Numbered from the stretch's first letter, positions 22,090 to 31,253 are shown. The stretch is DNA of 64,000 nt from DASQFI01 sp035633215 (GCA_035633215.1 DASQFI010000022.1:62001-126000), one strand, 5' to 3'. The notes: generated from the sequence alone by a model not told the origin. Made by a program: numbers and translations.

Positions 22090-24120
22090 ATGATTCTTCC
22101 CGTGCATGACCGTATCCGGTCGAGAATCCGCGAAGCCCTCAGGGAGGCGTTTGGCCTCGCGGCGGCCGAGTTGCCGGCGATCGTCATCGAGATGCCGCCG
22201 AATCGGGCCTTGGGCGACCTCGGCGTCCCCGTGGCGTTCGAGCTCGCGCGGCGGTTGAAGCGAGCCCCGCGCCACATCGCGAGCGACCTGTCGGAGAAGC
22301 TGGGGCCGATCGAGGGCGTCAGCCGGGTGCAGCCCGCGCCGAACGGGTATCTGAATTTTTTTCTCGACCGGTCCACCTTCCTCCGGTCGCGCCTCGCCCC
22401 GGAGCCAGCCCCGCGGGCACGGCCCGCGCTGGGAAAGATCATCGTCGAGCACACCGCCATCAACCCGAACAAAGCCGCTCATATCGGCCACCTCCGCAAC
22501 GCCGCGCTCGGCGACACCCTGGTCCGCGCGTTGCGGTTTCTCGGCCATTCCGTCGAGGTCCAGAACTACATCGACGACACCGGCGTGCAAGTCGCTGACG
22601 TGGTCGTCGGGTTCACGGCGCTGGAGGGCCTGGGACTCGCGGATGTCCGTGCGCTCGCGGACAAGCCGAAGGGCCGGTTCGACTACTACTGTTGGGACCT
22701 CTATGCGCGCGTGACGGAGTGGTACGAGGCTGACAAGACGCGGCTCGAAAAGCGCGCCGAAGCGCTTCATGCGCTCGAGGAAGGTCACAATCCGCTGGCT
22801 GAGATGGGCGCGCTCATCGCCGATCGAATCGTCCGTACCCATCTGCGCACGATGGCGCGGATCAACGTCGGCTACGACCTGCTGACCTGGGAAGGCGACA
22901 TCCTTCGTCTGCATTTCTGGTCGACGGCTTTCGACCAGTTGAAGTCGCGCAACGCCGTGTTCCTCCAGACAGAAGGCCGGCTCAAGGGCTGCTGGGTCAT
23001 GCCGATCGAGGACGCGCAGACGAAAGAGGACGCGCCGGACGTCGCCGCTGCCGCCACTGAAACTGAGATCGACGACGAAGAAACAGAACAGCGCGAGAAG
23101 GTCATCGTTCGCTCGAACGGGACCGTGACGTACGTCGGGAAGGACATCGCCAATCAGTGCTGGAAGTTCGGCCTTCTCGGACGCGATTTCTACTATCGCG
23201 TTTTCGAAGACACCGACAACCATCCGCTCTGGGCGACGACCTCGAACGAGAGCGAAAACCGCGCCCATCCGGAATTCGGCCGGGCGTCCGGCGTGTACAA
23301 CGTGATCGACTCGCGCCAGGCCTATCTGCAGCAGCTGCTCAAACAGGCGCTGGCGACGATGGGGTTCAAGGAACAGGCCGATCAATCGACGCACTACTCG
23401 TACGAAATGGTCGCGCTCACCCACTCGACCGCCCGGGCGCTGGGGTATGACGATGCCGACAGCGCAGGGAAGCCGTTTGTGGAGGTGTCGGGGCGCAAGG
23501 GCCTCGGCGTGAAGGCCGACGACTTGCTGGACCGTCTGGCGGAGACCGCCCACGGCGAAGTGACGAGGAGAAATCCTGAGTTGAGCGACGAGGACCGGAA
23601 GCGCATCGCCCAGACGATCGCGACCGCGGCGGTCAGGTATTTCCTCGTCAAGTTCGGTCGCGGAAAAGTGATCGCCTTCGATATCGACGAGGCGCTGAGC
23701 TTCGAAGGCGAAACGGGTCCGTATCTCCAGTACGCGGTCGTGCGCGCCAACAACATCTTCGCCAAGCTTGGCGAGCGCGACGGGCTCACCGAGGCCGGCG
23801 TGCTTGCGCAGCTCGATTCGGTGGGGCGCGACGCGCTCGAGAGCGGCGCCGAGGCCGATGAGCTCTGGGGACTCGTGCTCGAGGCCGCGCGGCTCGACGA
23901 AGTCGTCGAGGCGGCGGTGCGCTCGCTCGAGCTCTCGGTGCTCGCCAAATATGCGTTCGGCCTCGCGCAGGCGTTCAACGCGTTCTACCACCGTCAGCAG
24001 ATCCTGCGTGAGGAGCGCACGGACGCCCGCCTCTGGCGCGCGGCCGGCGTGGCCTACCTGCGGCGGCAGCTCACCTCCGCGCTCGACCTGATGGGGTGCG
24101 GCGTGCCGGTGCGGATGTGA
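22090..24120 (+). CDS. argS: Arginyl-tRNA synthetase
   Basis: A 676-residue class I synthetase that charges tRNA-Arg. Starting at the ATG at 22090, the ArgRS N-terminal additional domain covers residues 1-100, then VEHTAINPNKAAHIGHLRNA carries the HIGH signature. NYIDDTGVQVADVV and the C-terminal DALR helical domain with FNAFYHRQQIL are present. The KMSKS position reads VSGRKGLGVKADDLLD, so the Lys-rich loop is degenerate, which is common in ArgRS. Residues around 310-335 hold an acidic insertion (ATETEIDDEETEQREK) not typical of short bacterial forms. The downstream peptidase gene starts within the last codons. Confidence 0.94.
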   Translation: MILPVHDRIRSRIREALREAFGLAAAELPAIVIEMPPNRALGDLGVPVAFELARRLKRAPRHIASDLSEKLGPIEGVSRVQPAPNGYLNFFLDRSTFLRSRLAPEPAPRARPALGKIIVEHTAINPNKAAHIGHLRNAALGDTLVRALRFLGHSVEVQNYIDDTGVQVADVVVGFTALEGLGLADVRALADKPKGRFDYYCWDLYARVTEWYEADKTRLEKRAEALHALEEGHNPLAEMGALIADRIVRTHLRTMARINVGYDLLTWEGDILRLHFWSTAFDQLKSRNAVFLQTEGRLKGCWVMPIEDAQTKEDAPDVAAAATETEIDDEETEQREKVIVRSNGTVTYVGKDIANQCWKFGLLGRDFYYRVFEDTDNHPLWATTSNESENRAHPEFGRASGVYNVIDSRQAYLQQLLKQALATMGFKEQADQSTHYSYEMVALTHSTARALGYDDADSAGKPFVEVSGRKGLGVKADDLLDRLAETAHGEVTRRNPELSDEDRKRIAQTIATAAVRYFLVKFGRGKVIAFDIDEALSFEGETGPYLQYAVVRANNIFAKLGERDGLTEAGVLAQLDSVGRDALESGAEADELWGLVLEAARLDEVVEAAVRSLELSVLAKYAFGLAQAFNAFYHRQQILREERTDARLWRAAGVAYLRRQLTSALDLMGCGVPVRM

Positions 24121-24815
24121 CGCCGCCGGTCGTCGCGGTCGCGTGGCCGAGACCTGACTACGTCTCGGCACTCGAGCGCGCCGGCGGGGCGGTGCGCATT
24201 CTGGATCCGCAGCGAGACGACCCGCGCGGCGCGATCGCCGAGTGCGACGCGCTGCTGCTCACAGGCGGCGTCGACGTCGATCCGGTCGAGTATGGCGAGG
24301 CCGAACGACATCCCACCATCGAGCTGGACGTGGTCCGTGACAAGTATGAACTGGCGCTCGCGCGCGCGGCGCTCGACGGCGACGTGCCCGTCCTCGCGAT
24401 TTGCCGCGGCGCGCAAGTCCTGAACGTCGCCGCCGGCGGCACGCTGATCCAGGATCTGGCGAGTTCAGCGGCCACGACGCTCGCACACACGATCAATCAG
24501 CCGAAAGACGCCATCGCCCACGACGTGCTCGTCGCGCCCGGCACGCGGCTGGAACGGCTCCTCAAGAACGCGACTCCGGATCACCGCGTCGCCGTGAACA
24601 GCCGCCATCACCAGTCGGTCAAGCAGCCCGCGCCGTCGTTCATCGTGTCGGCGGCGGCGCCGGATGGCGTGATTGAGGCGATCGAGAAACCGGACTCGTC
24701 GTTCTGCGTCGGAGTTCAGTGGCATCCCGAGAATTTCTGGCGGACTGGCGAGTTTGCCGGCCTGTTCGAGGGGTTCGTGCAGGCGGCCCTGGACCGGAAA
24801 ACGACTCGGGGTTAG
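24117..24815 (+). CDS. Class I glutamine amidotransferase-like (C26) hydrolase
   Basis: A 232-residue C26 peptidase-type protein related to gamma-glutamyl-GABA hydrolase (PuuD). The nucleophile is Cys in LAICRGAQVLNVAAGGTL, the catalytic His and Glu are in VGVQWHPENFW, and LLLTGGVDVDP is the first family motif. The GTG at 24117 overlaps the argS stop (ATGTGA), which indicates translational coupling and gives a typical N-terminus (TPPVVAVAWPRPDYVSALE); an earlier in-frame GTG at 24096 is less likely. The physiological substrate is unknown. No putrescine genes are nearby. Confidence 0.86.
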   Translation: MTPPVVAVAWPRPDYVSALERAGGAVRILDPQRDDPRGAIAECDALLLTGGVDVDPVEYGEAERHPTIELDVVRDKYELALARAALDGDVPVLAICRGAQVLNVAAGGTLIQDLASSAATTLAHTINQPKDAIAHDVLVAPGTRLERLLKNATPDHRVAVNSRHHQSVKQPAPSFIVSAAAPDGVIEAIEKPDSSFCVGVQWHPENFWRTGEFAGLFEGFVQAALDRKTTRG

Positions 24816-24827
24816 GACCGAGGTCTT

Positions 24828-26117
24828 TCATCTCACAAAACACACGATCGCTTCCATGTGCGGGGTGTTCGGGAACAGATCGAACGCGTCGAGCGAGTGA
24901 AGCCTGTAGCCGGCGCCCAGAAACCGCGCCGCGTCGCGCGCGAGCGTCGGCGGATCGCACGAGACATAGACGACGCGCGGCGTGTTCCAGGACAGCAGCG
25001 GACCGAGGGCGTCCGATGAGATGCCACTGCGGGGCGGATCGAGAACGATGACGCCTGGCGGAGAGTCGCGCGGTCGCGTCACGAACCTCTCGACAGACGA
25101 ATGAACCACGGTCAGCCGCTCGCGCCATGGCGCCGCGTTGGCGTCGAGATCGGAACCGCTGGACCGGTCGCCTTCGACCGCGGTCCCGGTCGCGCCGCGG
25201 GCCGCCAGCGCCACCGCGAAGAGCCCGACGCCTGAATACAGGTCCAGAAACGGATCAGCCTCCGCCAGTTCGACGACGCGCCTCACGAGCGCGCCCATCA
25301 GGTAGCGATTTCCCTGGAAGAATGACGAGGCTTTTCGGGTCCAGGTGGTGAGCCCGGGCACTGGCGCCGGCGCATCGCCAAAGAGCCGACCGGCGTGATC
25401 GGTGACGCTGGGTGATCCAGCGATCGTGATCGTCCGGCCGCGTACTTCGGTAGTCAGACCATGAACGGCGTCGGGAAGCGTCAGCCGGCGCGCGAGATCG
25501 TCGAGTCGCGCGCCATCGCGCGGTTCGAGGTGCAGCACGCGCTCGGTCGCGGCGATGTTCTCGGCCACCACGATGGCCTCGCACTCGGCCGCGCGGCTGC
25601 CGAGCGAAGCCGTCAGACGCTCAACGGCTGTCAGGCTCTCAGGCAGGAGCTGACCGGTAGCGGCGGCGTCACAGAGATCGTGGGTGCCTTCCCGAAAGAA
25701 TCCGGCACGGCCGCGACGGACGTGCAACCGCGCGCGCAAACGATACCCTCGCTCTGACGACCCGGTGACCTCAGGCGCGGACGGCAGCTCGATCCTCGCC
25801 AAGCGCCGAAACGCGTCGGCCATGACCGCGCTCTTGAGCTCGAGTTGACGCTCGTAGCGAATGTGCGCGTAGGCCAGTCCACCACACGACGGGTCGCTCG
25901 CAGGCTCCCGCCGATCGGGACTGGGCGTGACGACCTCGACCGTCTCGGCCCACAGCGCCTGTTTTGTCTCGCGCGTCACCCGGGCGAGCACCTGCTCGCC
26001 CGGAATCGCACCCGCCACGAACACGACCCGGCCCTCCAGCCTCGCCAGCATCCTTCCGCCGGCGACTGGCCGCTCGACCAGGAGGGGGACGGGAGTTTTT
26101 TCCACAGGTTTCAACAT
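24828..26117 (-). CDS. TrmA/RumA-family RNA uracil C5-methyltransferase
   Basis: A 429-residue SAM-dependent RNA methyltransferase. An N-terminal TRAM-like OB domain (about 10-60: GGRMLARLEGRVVFVAGAIP) is followed by the central domain and Rossmann fold with LDLYSGVGLFAVALAARG, the LDPPRSGI motif and the catalytic Cys in VSCDPPTLARD; FPNTPHMEAIVCF closes the protein. The Fe-S cysteines of RumA (CX5CGGCX...C) are mostly missing: only one Cys remains in DPSCGGLAYAHIRYERQLELK (positions read piecewise), so the cluster is probably absent. Whether the target is 23S rRNA or tRNA is undecided. The first codons lie inside a palindromic repeat (26086-26187) and the real start may differ. Confidence 0.87.
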   Translation of the reverse strand: MLKPVEKTPVPLLVERPVAGGRMLARLEGRVVFVAGAIPGEQVLARVTRETKQALWAETVEVVTPSPDRREPASDPSCGGLAYAHIRYERQLELKSAVMADAFRRLARIELPSAPEVTGSSERGYRLRARLHVRRGRAGFFREGTHDLCDAAATGQLLPESLTAVERLTASLGSRAAECEAIVVAENIAATERVLHLEPRDGARLDDLARRLTLPDAVHGLTTEVRGRTITIAGSPSVTDHAGRLFGDAPAPVPGLTTWTRKASSFFQGNRYLMGALVRRVVELAEADPFLDLYSGVGLFAVALAARGATGTAVEGDRSSGSDLDANAAPWRERLTVVHSSVERFVTRPRDSPPGVIVLDPPRSGISSDALGPLLSWNTPRVVYVSCDPPTLARDAARFLGAGYRLHSLDAFDLFPNTPHMEAIVCFVR

Positions 26118-26187
26118 ACAGGGGACGGAGATCGCAAGCGACCTCCGTCCCCTACTTGTGGAAACCTGTGGAAAAAACTCCCGTCCC
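26086..26187. repeat. 102-bp palindromic element at the 5' end of the RNA methyltransferase gene
   Basis: Outer arms 26086-26112 and 26161-26187 are perfect 27-bp reverse complements. Inside, 26120-26130 pairs with 26143-26153 (AGGGGACGGAG), and the central loop itself contains TCGC-AA-GCGA. The element runs from 2 bp before the stop codon of the gene at 26189 to inside the first codons of the methyltransferase, whose residues 4-11 (PVEKTPVP) derive from it. GGGGACGGAG-type palindromes are often seen as REP elements mobilised by REP-associated tyrosine transposases; no such transposase is in this window, so that link is inference. Confidence 0.88.
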
Positions 26188-26188
26188 T

Positions 26189-26956
26189 CTACAGCGTCGG
26201 CAACCCGTAGCGGTCCCGAAGCAGGCGGTCGGCATTGGCGGCGAGGGCACGCGGCCAGGCGTCCCCGGAAAGGCGGCCTTTGTAGGCTGCCAGCTCCAGT
26301 TCGGCCTCGCGCCGGGCCGACTCGAGCATCTCAGAGGGGACAAACTCCTGGAGGTGGCGGGCCAGCTCCTCGTCGAGTGGCTTCAGACGGGTTTCGACGT
26401 CTTCCCGGGCGGGACCGCGCGCGCCTTTGCCGGCCGTGCGCAGATCGACCAGCGCTTGGAGGAGCGGATCGAGGGCACCGCGGAGTCCCTCAGGCACGTC
26501 GACGCGAGCCATCGCGCGTGTCAGGCGTTCGATCGCCCGATCGAGATGCCGCGTCAGGGAAGGCTTGCGACAGTCGTCGCGGTCGTCCGGTTCTGTAGAG
26601 CCGGCGGTCGCCGACGCGCCATCGGACGAGCTATCAGCCGCGCGCCCGTTCGTGACGACCTCGCTCGGGGGGAGACCAACCGCCCGGCACCAGTTGCGAT
26701 AGACCTCACGGACGTCGGGCTCACAGAATTCGAGACGTAGCGGACGTTTCGCGCGGCCGGTGTGATGCCGCTCGGCCTTGAGGTCAATTCCGCGGAACAC
26801 AACACTTGTGGGAATGCCGGCCTCGGCCCACTGACGCACCAGTTCGAACGCCGGTCCGACGATCCGAACAAGATGTCCGGCGTTGACGCGCGTCAGGTGA
26901 TCCTCGACCAGCCGGCAGTACTCTCCCACGTCCACGACGTCCACCTCGCGAAACAC
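26189..26956 (-). CDS. Conserved-looking hypothetical protein
   Basis: A 255-residue cytoplasmic protein starting at a GTG at 26956. Residues 1-95 form a mixed domain (YCRLVEDHLTRVNAGHLVRI, VGPAFELVRQWAEAGIPTSV, RPLRLEFCEPDVREVYRNW). A Ser/Asp/Gly-rich low-complexity linker covers about 105-130, and the rest is charged and helical (LDPLLQALVDLRTAGKGARG, ESARREAELELAAYKGRL). I do not recognise the family. It starts 13 bp after the birA stop and is likely cotranscribed with birA, nadC and valS. GC content and codon use look like the neighbours, with no sign of recent transfer. Confidence 0.62.
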   Translation of the reverse strand: MFREVDVVDVGEYCRLVEDHLTRVNAGHLVRIVGPAFELVRQWAEAGIPTSVVFRGIDLKAERHHTGRAKRPLRLEFCEPDVREVYRNWCRAVGLPPSEVVTNGRAADSSSDGASATAGSTEPDDRDDCRKPSLTRHLDRAIERLTRAMARVDVPEGLRGALDPLLQALVDLRTAGKGARGPAREDVETRLKPLDEELARHLQEFVPSEMLESARREAELELAAYKGRLSGDAWPRALAANADRLLRDRYGLPTL

Positions 26957-26969
26957 TTGTCCAAGCCGC

Positions 26970-27803
26970 TCAGGACCGCTCGCGTCCGACGCCCGGGCGA
27001 TCCCACCGCACGTCGCCCGCGATCAGCCGTTCGACTTTGCCCGCCGACTCGACGAGCAACGCGCCCGTTTCGTCCAGATCGCGCGCCAGCCCTGTGCGTT
27101 CGATCCCTTGATCATCCCATCGGACGCGCGCGCCGAGAAGCCCGGCGCGGCCAAACCGGCGCCATTCGTCGCACACCCACGCGCGGTCGCCGGCGCGCAG
27201 CCGTGCGAGCAGGCCGTGCAGCTCGGCCAGGACTTCGACGACGACCCGCCATCGATCCACGGGCCGTCCGAGCTCGGCTTCGACCGACGTGGCGACGGCC
27301 GCAAGCTCAGGCGGCGTCGAGGCCAGATCGAGGTTCACGCCGATCCCCACCACGAGTGCGTCAATCTCGGCGCCGCTCCCCGACGATTCGCACAGCACGC
27401 CCCCAATCTTTCGCCACGGCTGGCCGATGACCAGGTCGTTCGGCCATTTGAGTCCGATCGGAAGCGCCGACACCATGACGAGCGCCCGCGCGACCGCCAC
27501 GCCGGCCGCGAGCGTCGTGAGCGACAGCCAGTCGGCCGAACCCGGCCGAACGATCGCCGACAGATACAGGCCGGCGCCCGGCGGCGAGAACCACGTGCGG
27601 CCCATGCGACCGCGGCCGGCGCGCTGATGGTCCGCCAGCACGGCCGTGCCCTCGACCGCGCCGGCGGCCGCAACCGCCAGCGCGATGTCATTCGTCGAGC
27701 CGACGTCTCGATAGTAGTGGAGTCGGTGGAATGGACCCAACCGCGTTCGCGCGGCGTCGATGGCGTCGGACACCTCGCGCGGGAGCTGGTCCGGCGTCTC
27801 CAT
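26970..27803 (-). CDS. birA: Biotin-[acetyl-CoA carboxylase] ligase
   Basis: A 277-residue biotin protein ligase without the N-terminal repressor helix-turn-helix, so it only biotinylates carboxylase carrier domains. Motifs in order: YRDVGSTNDIALAVA, the biotinyl-5'-AMP loop GRGRMGRTWFSPPGAGLY, LPIGLKWPNDLVIG, KIGGVLCE and VVGIGVNL. A C-terminal SH3-like domain is present (VRWDDQGIERTGLARDLDETG). The start may be the ATG at 27803 or a GTG two codons upstream; the nadC stop lies 8 bp away. Biotinylation would serve acetyl- and propionyl-CoA carboxylases, matching the methylmalonyl-CoA genes elsewhere in the window. Confidence 0.9.
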   Translation of the reverse strand: METPDQLPREVSDAIDAARTRLGPFHRLHYYRDVGSTNDIALAVAAAGAVEGTAVLADHQRAGRGRMGRTWFSPPGAGLYLSAIVRPGSADWLSLTTLAAGVAVARALVMVSALPIGLKWPNDLVIGQPWRKIGGVLCESSGSGAEIDALVVGIGVNLDLASTPPELAAVATSVEAELGRPVDRWRVVVEVLAELHGLLARLRAGDRAWVCDEWRRFGRAGLLGARVRWDDQGIERTGLARDLDETGALLVESAGKVERLIAGDVRWDRPGVGRERS

Positions 27804-27810
27804 GCGCACG

Positions 27811-28650
27811 CTAGTCGGTGTGAATCTCGAGGCTGAGATCGGCGGCCGCGGGCGAGTGCGTCAACGCGCCGACCGACACGCAGTCGGCGCCCATGGCCGC
27901 GAGCACCGGCAGACGATCGAGCGTCACACCGCCCGAAATCTCGACGCGTGCGCGCCCGCCGATCCGCGACACCGCATGCCGGACGAGCGTATCCGACAGG
28001 TTGTCGAGCATGATCACATCGGCGTTGGCCTGCAACGCATCGTCGACATCGGTCAGACTCTGCGTCTCGACCTCGATGGGAAGTCCCGGACGCCGCGCAC
28101 GCGCCCGACGCACGGCTTCGACAATGCCGCCGGCGACGCGAATATGGTTGTCCTTGATCAGCACCCCGTCGTGGAGGCCGACGCGATGGTTGACACCGCC
28201 GCCGCATCGCACGGAGTACTTGGCGAGCGCGCGCAGCGTGGGCGCGCTCTTGCGGGTATCGAGGATCGTGACGCGGCCGCCCGCGGCGTCGACGAAGCGC
28301 CGCGTCAGCGTCGCGATCCCGGACATGTGCTGGAGGAAATTGAGTGCGGTGCGCTCGGCCGCGAGCAGCGACGCCGCCCGGCCGCTGACGCGCGCGCAAG
28401 TCTCGCCGCTCTCGCAGGCGTCGCCGTCGGCCTTGATGCACTCGAGCACGGTCGCGCCATCCACTTGATCGAACACCTCGCGCGCGACATCAAGGCCAGC
28501 GAGCACGCAGCGGCTCTTGGCCAGCAGCACGCCGCTGGCGCGCACGTCGTCGGGCACGATCGCTTCGGTTGTGATGTCGCCAGCGCCGAGATCCTCGGCG
28601 ATGGCGCGACGAACCAGATCGCGATACAGAGCGGGATCGAGGGGGGTCAT
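27811..28650 (-). CDS. nadC: Nicotinate-nucleotide pyrophosphorylase (carboxylating)
   Basis: A 279-residue quinolinate phosphoribosyltransferase that converts quinolinate and PRPP to nicotinate mononucleotide and CO2 in de novo NAD synthesis. Family motifs: RRAIAEDLGAGDITTEAIVP, ERTALNFLQHMSGIATLTRR, ILDTRKSAPTLRALAKYSVR, CGGGVNHRVGLHDGVLIKDN, DVIMLDNLS and VEISGGVTLDRL. Length is normal. Its ATG overlaps the valS stop by 4 bp, and the birA start follows within about 10 bp, giving a compact valS-nadC-birA unit. nadA and nadB are not in the window. Confidence 0.95.
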   Translation of the reverse strand: MTPLDPALYRDLVRRAIAEDLGAGDITTEAIVPDDVRASGVLLAKSRCVLAGLDVAREVFDQVDGATVLECIKADGDACESGETCARVSGRAASLLAAERTALNFLQHMSGIATLTRRFVDAAGGRVTILDTRKSAPTLRALAKYSVRCGGGVNHRVGLHDGVLIKDNHIRVAGGIVEAVRRARARRPGLPIEVETQSLTDVDDALQANADVIMLDNLSDTLVRHAVSRIGGRARVEISGGVTLDRLPVLAAMGADCVSVGALTHSPAAADLSLEIHTD

Positions 28651-31253
28651 GACCCGGCCGGCATCGCGAAATCGACGCTGAGACCGGCGCCAAAGCTGAC
28701 CCTTGCCTGCGTCGCGTTGTTCCCGGCCAGGACGTCGTCCGACACGCGCGGCCAGTCGCCCTGAAGCGCGTCGGGCAAGCCCACCGAAGTGACCGGCACG
28801 CTGAACGGCAGCTTCCGGAGCGAACGCTCACGGCGAATGAACGCCGTCACTTCGGACGCATGCCGCACGGCCCGATCGGCGTCGGCGTCAGCCGTGCCGC
28901 CAAGCAGCCGCGTGAGCTCGGCTTCGGTTGGCCAGGGCGACCGGTGCACCGAGCCCGACTGCCACCACGACCAGATTTCTTCCGTCACGAACGGCAGGAA
29001 CGGCGCGAAGAGCCGCAGCATCACGGACAGCGCGGCCAGACACGCCGACGTCGCGGATGCCGCGTCCTCGCCTGCCCCAGCCCTGCGGCGTTTGACGTGC
29101 TCGATGTGGTCGTCGCAGAACCACCAGAAGAACGTCTCGATATCGCGCAGCGCGGCCGTGTAGTCGTAGCGTTCGAAGCTCGAGGTGGCGCCGCGCACGA
29201 GCTCCGCGAGCCGGGTGACCAGGCCGCGATCGAGCACGTGGGTCAGCGGTCCTTCCGGCGCGGTCTTGCCAAGCACGAACTTCGACGCGTTCAGGAGCTT
29301 GATGGCGAGTCTGCGGCCGACCTGCATCTGGCCGGCGTCGAACGCGGTATCCACGCCCGGTCCGCCCTTCGCTGCCCAATACCGCACGGCATCCGATCCG
29401 TGCTGCTCGAGCAGCCCCATCGGCGTGACCACGTTGCCCTTCGATTTCGACATCTTCTTGCGGTCGGGATCCAGCACCCAGCCGGAGATCGCCGCGTGCT
29501 TCCACGGCAGCACGTTCTCTTCGAGATGCGAGCGCAAGACCGTGGAGAACAGCCAGGTGCGGATGATGTCGTGCGCCTGCGGCCGCAGGTCCATCGGAAA
29601 CGTCTGCTTCCAGAGCGCTTCGTCGCGCTTCCAGCCGCATACGATGAAGGGCGAGAGCGACGACGTCGCCCAGGTGTCCATGACGTCGGGGTCGCCGACA
29701 AAGCCGCCCGGAGTGCCGCGCTGCTCTGCCGTGAATCCTTCCGGCACATCGGTGGACGGGTCGATCGGCAGGCGATCCTCCGACGGCACGAGTCGCGCGT
29801 CATAGTCGGTGGTGCCGTCCTCCCGCAGGCGGTACCACACCGGGAACGGCACCCCGAAGAACCGCTGCCGGCTGATGCACCAGTCGCCGGCCAGGCCGTT
29901 GACCCAGTTCTCGTACCGCGAGCGCATGTGCTCGGGGATCCACTCGAGCTCGCGGCCGCGCTCGAGCAACTGCGCGCGCACCTCCATCGACTTGATGAAC
30001 CACTGACGGCTGGTGACGATCTCGAGCGGCCGGTCACCCTTCTCGAAAAACTTGACGTGATGCGTGATCGGCCGCGGCTCGCCGAGCAGCACATCGGCTT
30101 CGCGGAGTTGATCGACGATGCGCGCGCGCGCTTTCGTGGCCGACAGGCCGACGAGCGCCTCATAGTGTTGTCGCGCTGCGTCCGCGTCGAGCGACTCCCA
30201 GCCCGGCGCGCCCCAGCTCACCGGACGCAGCGTGCCGTTGGCCTGAATCACCGCGCGCACGGGCAAGCCCAGCTCACGCCACCAGGTCACGTCGGTCACG
30301 TCGCCAAACGTGCAGATCATCGCGACGCCGGTCCCCTTCTCGGGATCGGCGAGCGGGTGCGCTCTGATCGGCACCGGCACCTTGAAAAGCGGGGTGACGG
30401 CTTCGCGGCCAAGCAGCGAACGATAGCGCTCGTCGCCAGGATGCGCGACCAGGGCGACGCAGGCGGGAATCAGCTCCGGACGCGTCGTCTCGATTTCGAC
30501 CGACTGGCCGGTATCGCGGACGTCGAACCTGATCCGGTGATACGCGCCGGGCATCTCGCGATCCTCGAGCTCGGCCTGGGCGACCGCCGTTCGAAAGTCC
30601 ACGTCCCAGAGTGTCGGCGCCTCGAGCTGATACGCCCGATCCTTCGCGACCAGGCTCAAAAAGGCCCGCTGGGAGACCCACCGCGCGTCCGTGCTGATCG
30701 TGGCGTAAGTGAGCGCCCAGTCGACCGACAGGCCGAGATGCCGCCAGAGCGCTTCGAAGACTTTCTCGTCCTCGGCGGTGAGGACGGCGCACAGTTCGAC
30801 GAAATTTGGACGCGAGACCGCGAGCGCAGGACCGCTCTTCGACGATGACTTCCCTGCTCCGGGATCAGGCAGCCCGCCGGCGGCATTCGCGCGAACGACC
30901 CGCTCGAGCAATCCGGAGTCGTACGGCAGCGACGGATCGCAGCTCACGCCGTAGTAGTTCTGCACGCGCCGTTCGGTCGGCAGGCCGTTGTCGTCCCAGC
31001 CCATCGGATAGAAGACCGCGCGGCCCCGCATGCGCTGAAAACGCGCGATGAGATCCGTGTGCGTGTACGAAAAGACGTGCCCGACGTGCAGCGAGCCGCT
31101 GACGGTCGGCGGCGGGGTGTCGATCGAATACACCCGTGACCGATCGGCCGAGCGGTCGAACCGGTAGATGGCGTCCGCATTCCAGCGCGCCTTCCATTTC
31201 TCTTCGAGGCCCTCCAGGACAGGCTTGTCGGGCACCGTCGCGACGACCGGCAT
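28647..31253 (-). CDS. valS: Valyl-tRNA synthetase
   Basis: An 868-residue class I synthetase of the shorter ValRS type that lacks the C-terminal coiled-coil arm. HIGH reads HVGH in PPPTVSGSLHVGHVFSYTHT, KMSKS is intact in KKMSKSKGNVVTP, and the editing domain motif VEIETTRPELIPACVALVAH is present. WKHAAISGWVLDPD and the anticodon-binding helices follow. In the early connective region (residues about 130-165) there is a Gly/Ser/Pro-rich stretch (PDPGAGKSSSKSGPALAVS) where relatives carry a short conserved segment, possibly a repeat-derived replacement. I chose the ATG at 31253; a TTG lies 10 codons upstream. The stop overlaps the nadC start. Confidence 0.94.
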   Translation of the reverse strand: MPVVATVPDKPVLEGLEEKWKARWNADAIYRFDRSADRSRVYSIDTPPPTVSGSLHVGHVFSYTHTDLIARFQRMRGRAVFYPMGWDDNGLPTERRVQNYYGVSCDPSLPYDSGLLERVVRANAAGGLPDPGAGKSSSKSGPALAVSRPNFVELCAVLTAEDEKVFEALWRHLGLSVDWALTYATISTDARWVSQRAFLSLVAKDRAYQLEAPTLWDVDFRTAVAQAELEDREMPGAYHRIRFDVRDTGQSVEIETTRPELIPACVALVAHPGDERYRSLLGREAVTPLFKVPVPIRAHPLADPEKGTGVAMICTFGDVTDVTWWRELGLPVRAVIQANGTLRPVSWGAPGWESLDADAARQHYEALVGLSATKARARIVDQLREADVLLGEPRPITHHVKFFEKGDRPLEIVTSRQWFIKSMEVRAQLLERGRELEWIPEHMRSRYENWVNGLAGDWCISRQRFFGVPFPVWYRLREDGTTDYDARLVPSEDRLPIDPSTDVPEGFTAEQRGTPGGFVGDPDVMDTWATSSLSPFIVCGWKRDEALWKQTFPMDLRPQAHDIIRTWLFSTVLRSHLEENVLPWKHAAISGWVLDPDRKKMSKSKGNVVTPMGLLEQHGSDAVRYWAAKGGPGVDTAFDAGQMQVGRRLAIKLLNASKFVLGKTAPEGPLTHVLDRGLVTRLAELVRGATSSFERYDYTAALRDIETFFWWFCDDHIEHVKRRRAGAGEDAASATSACLAALSVMLRLFAPFLPFVTEEIWSWWQSGSVHRSPWPTEAELTRLLGGTADADADRAVRHASEVTAFIRRERSLRKLPFSVPVTSVGLPDALQGDWPRVSDDVLAGNNATQARVSFGAGLSVDFAMPAGS

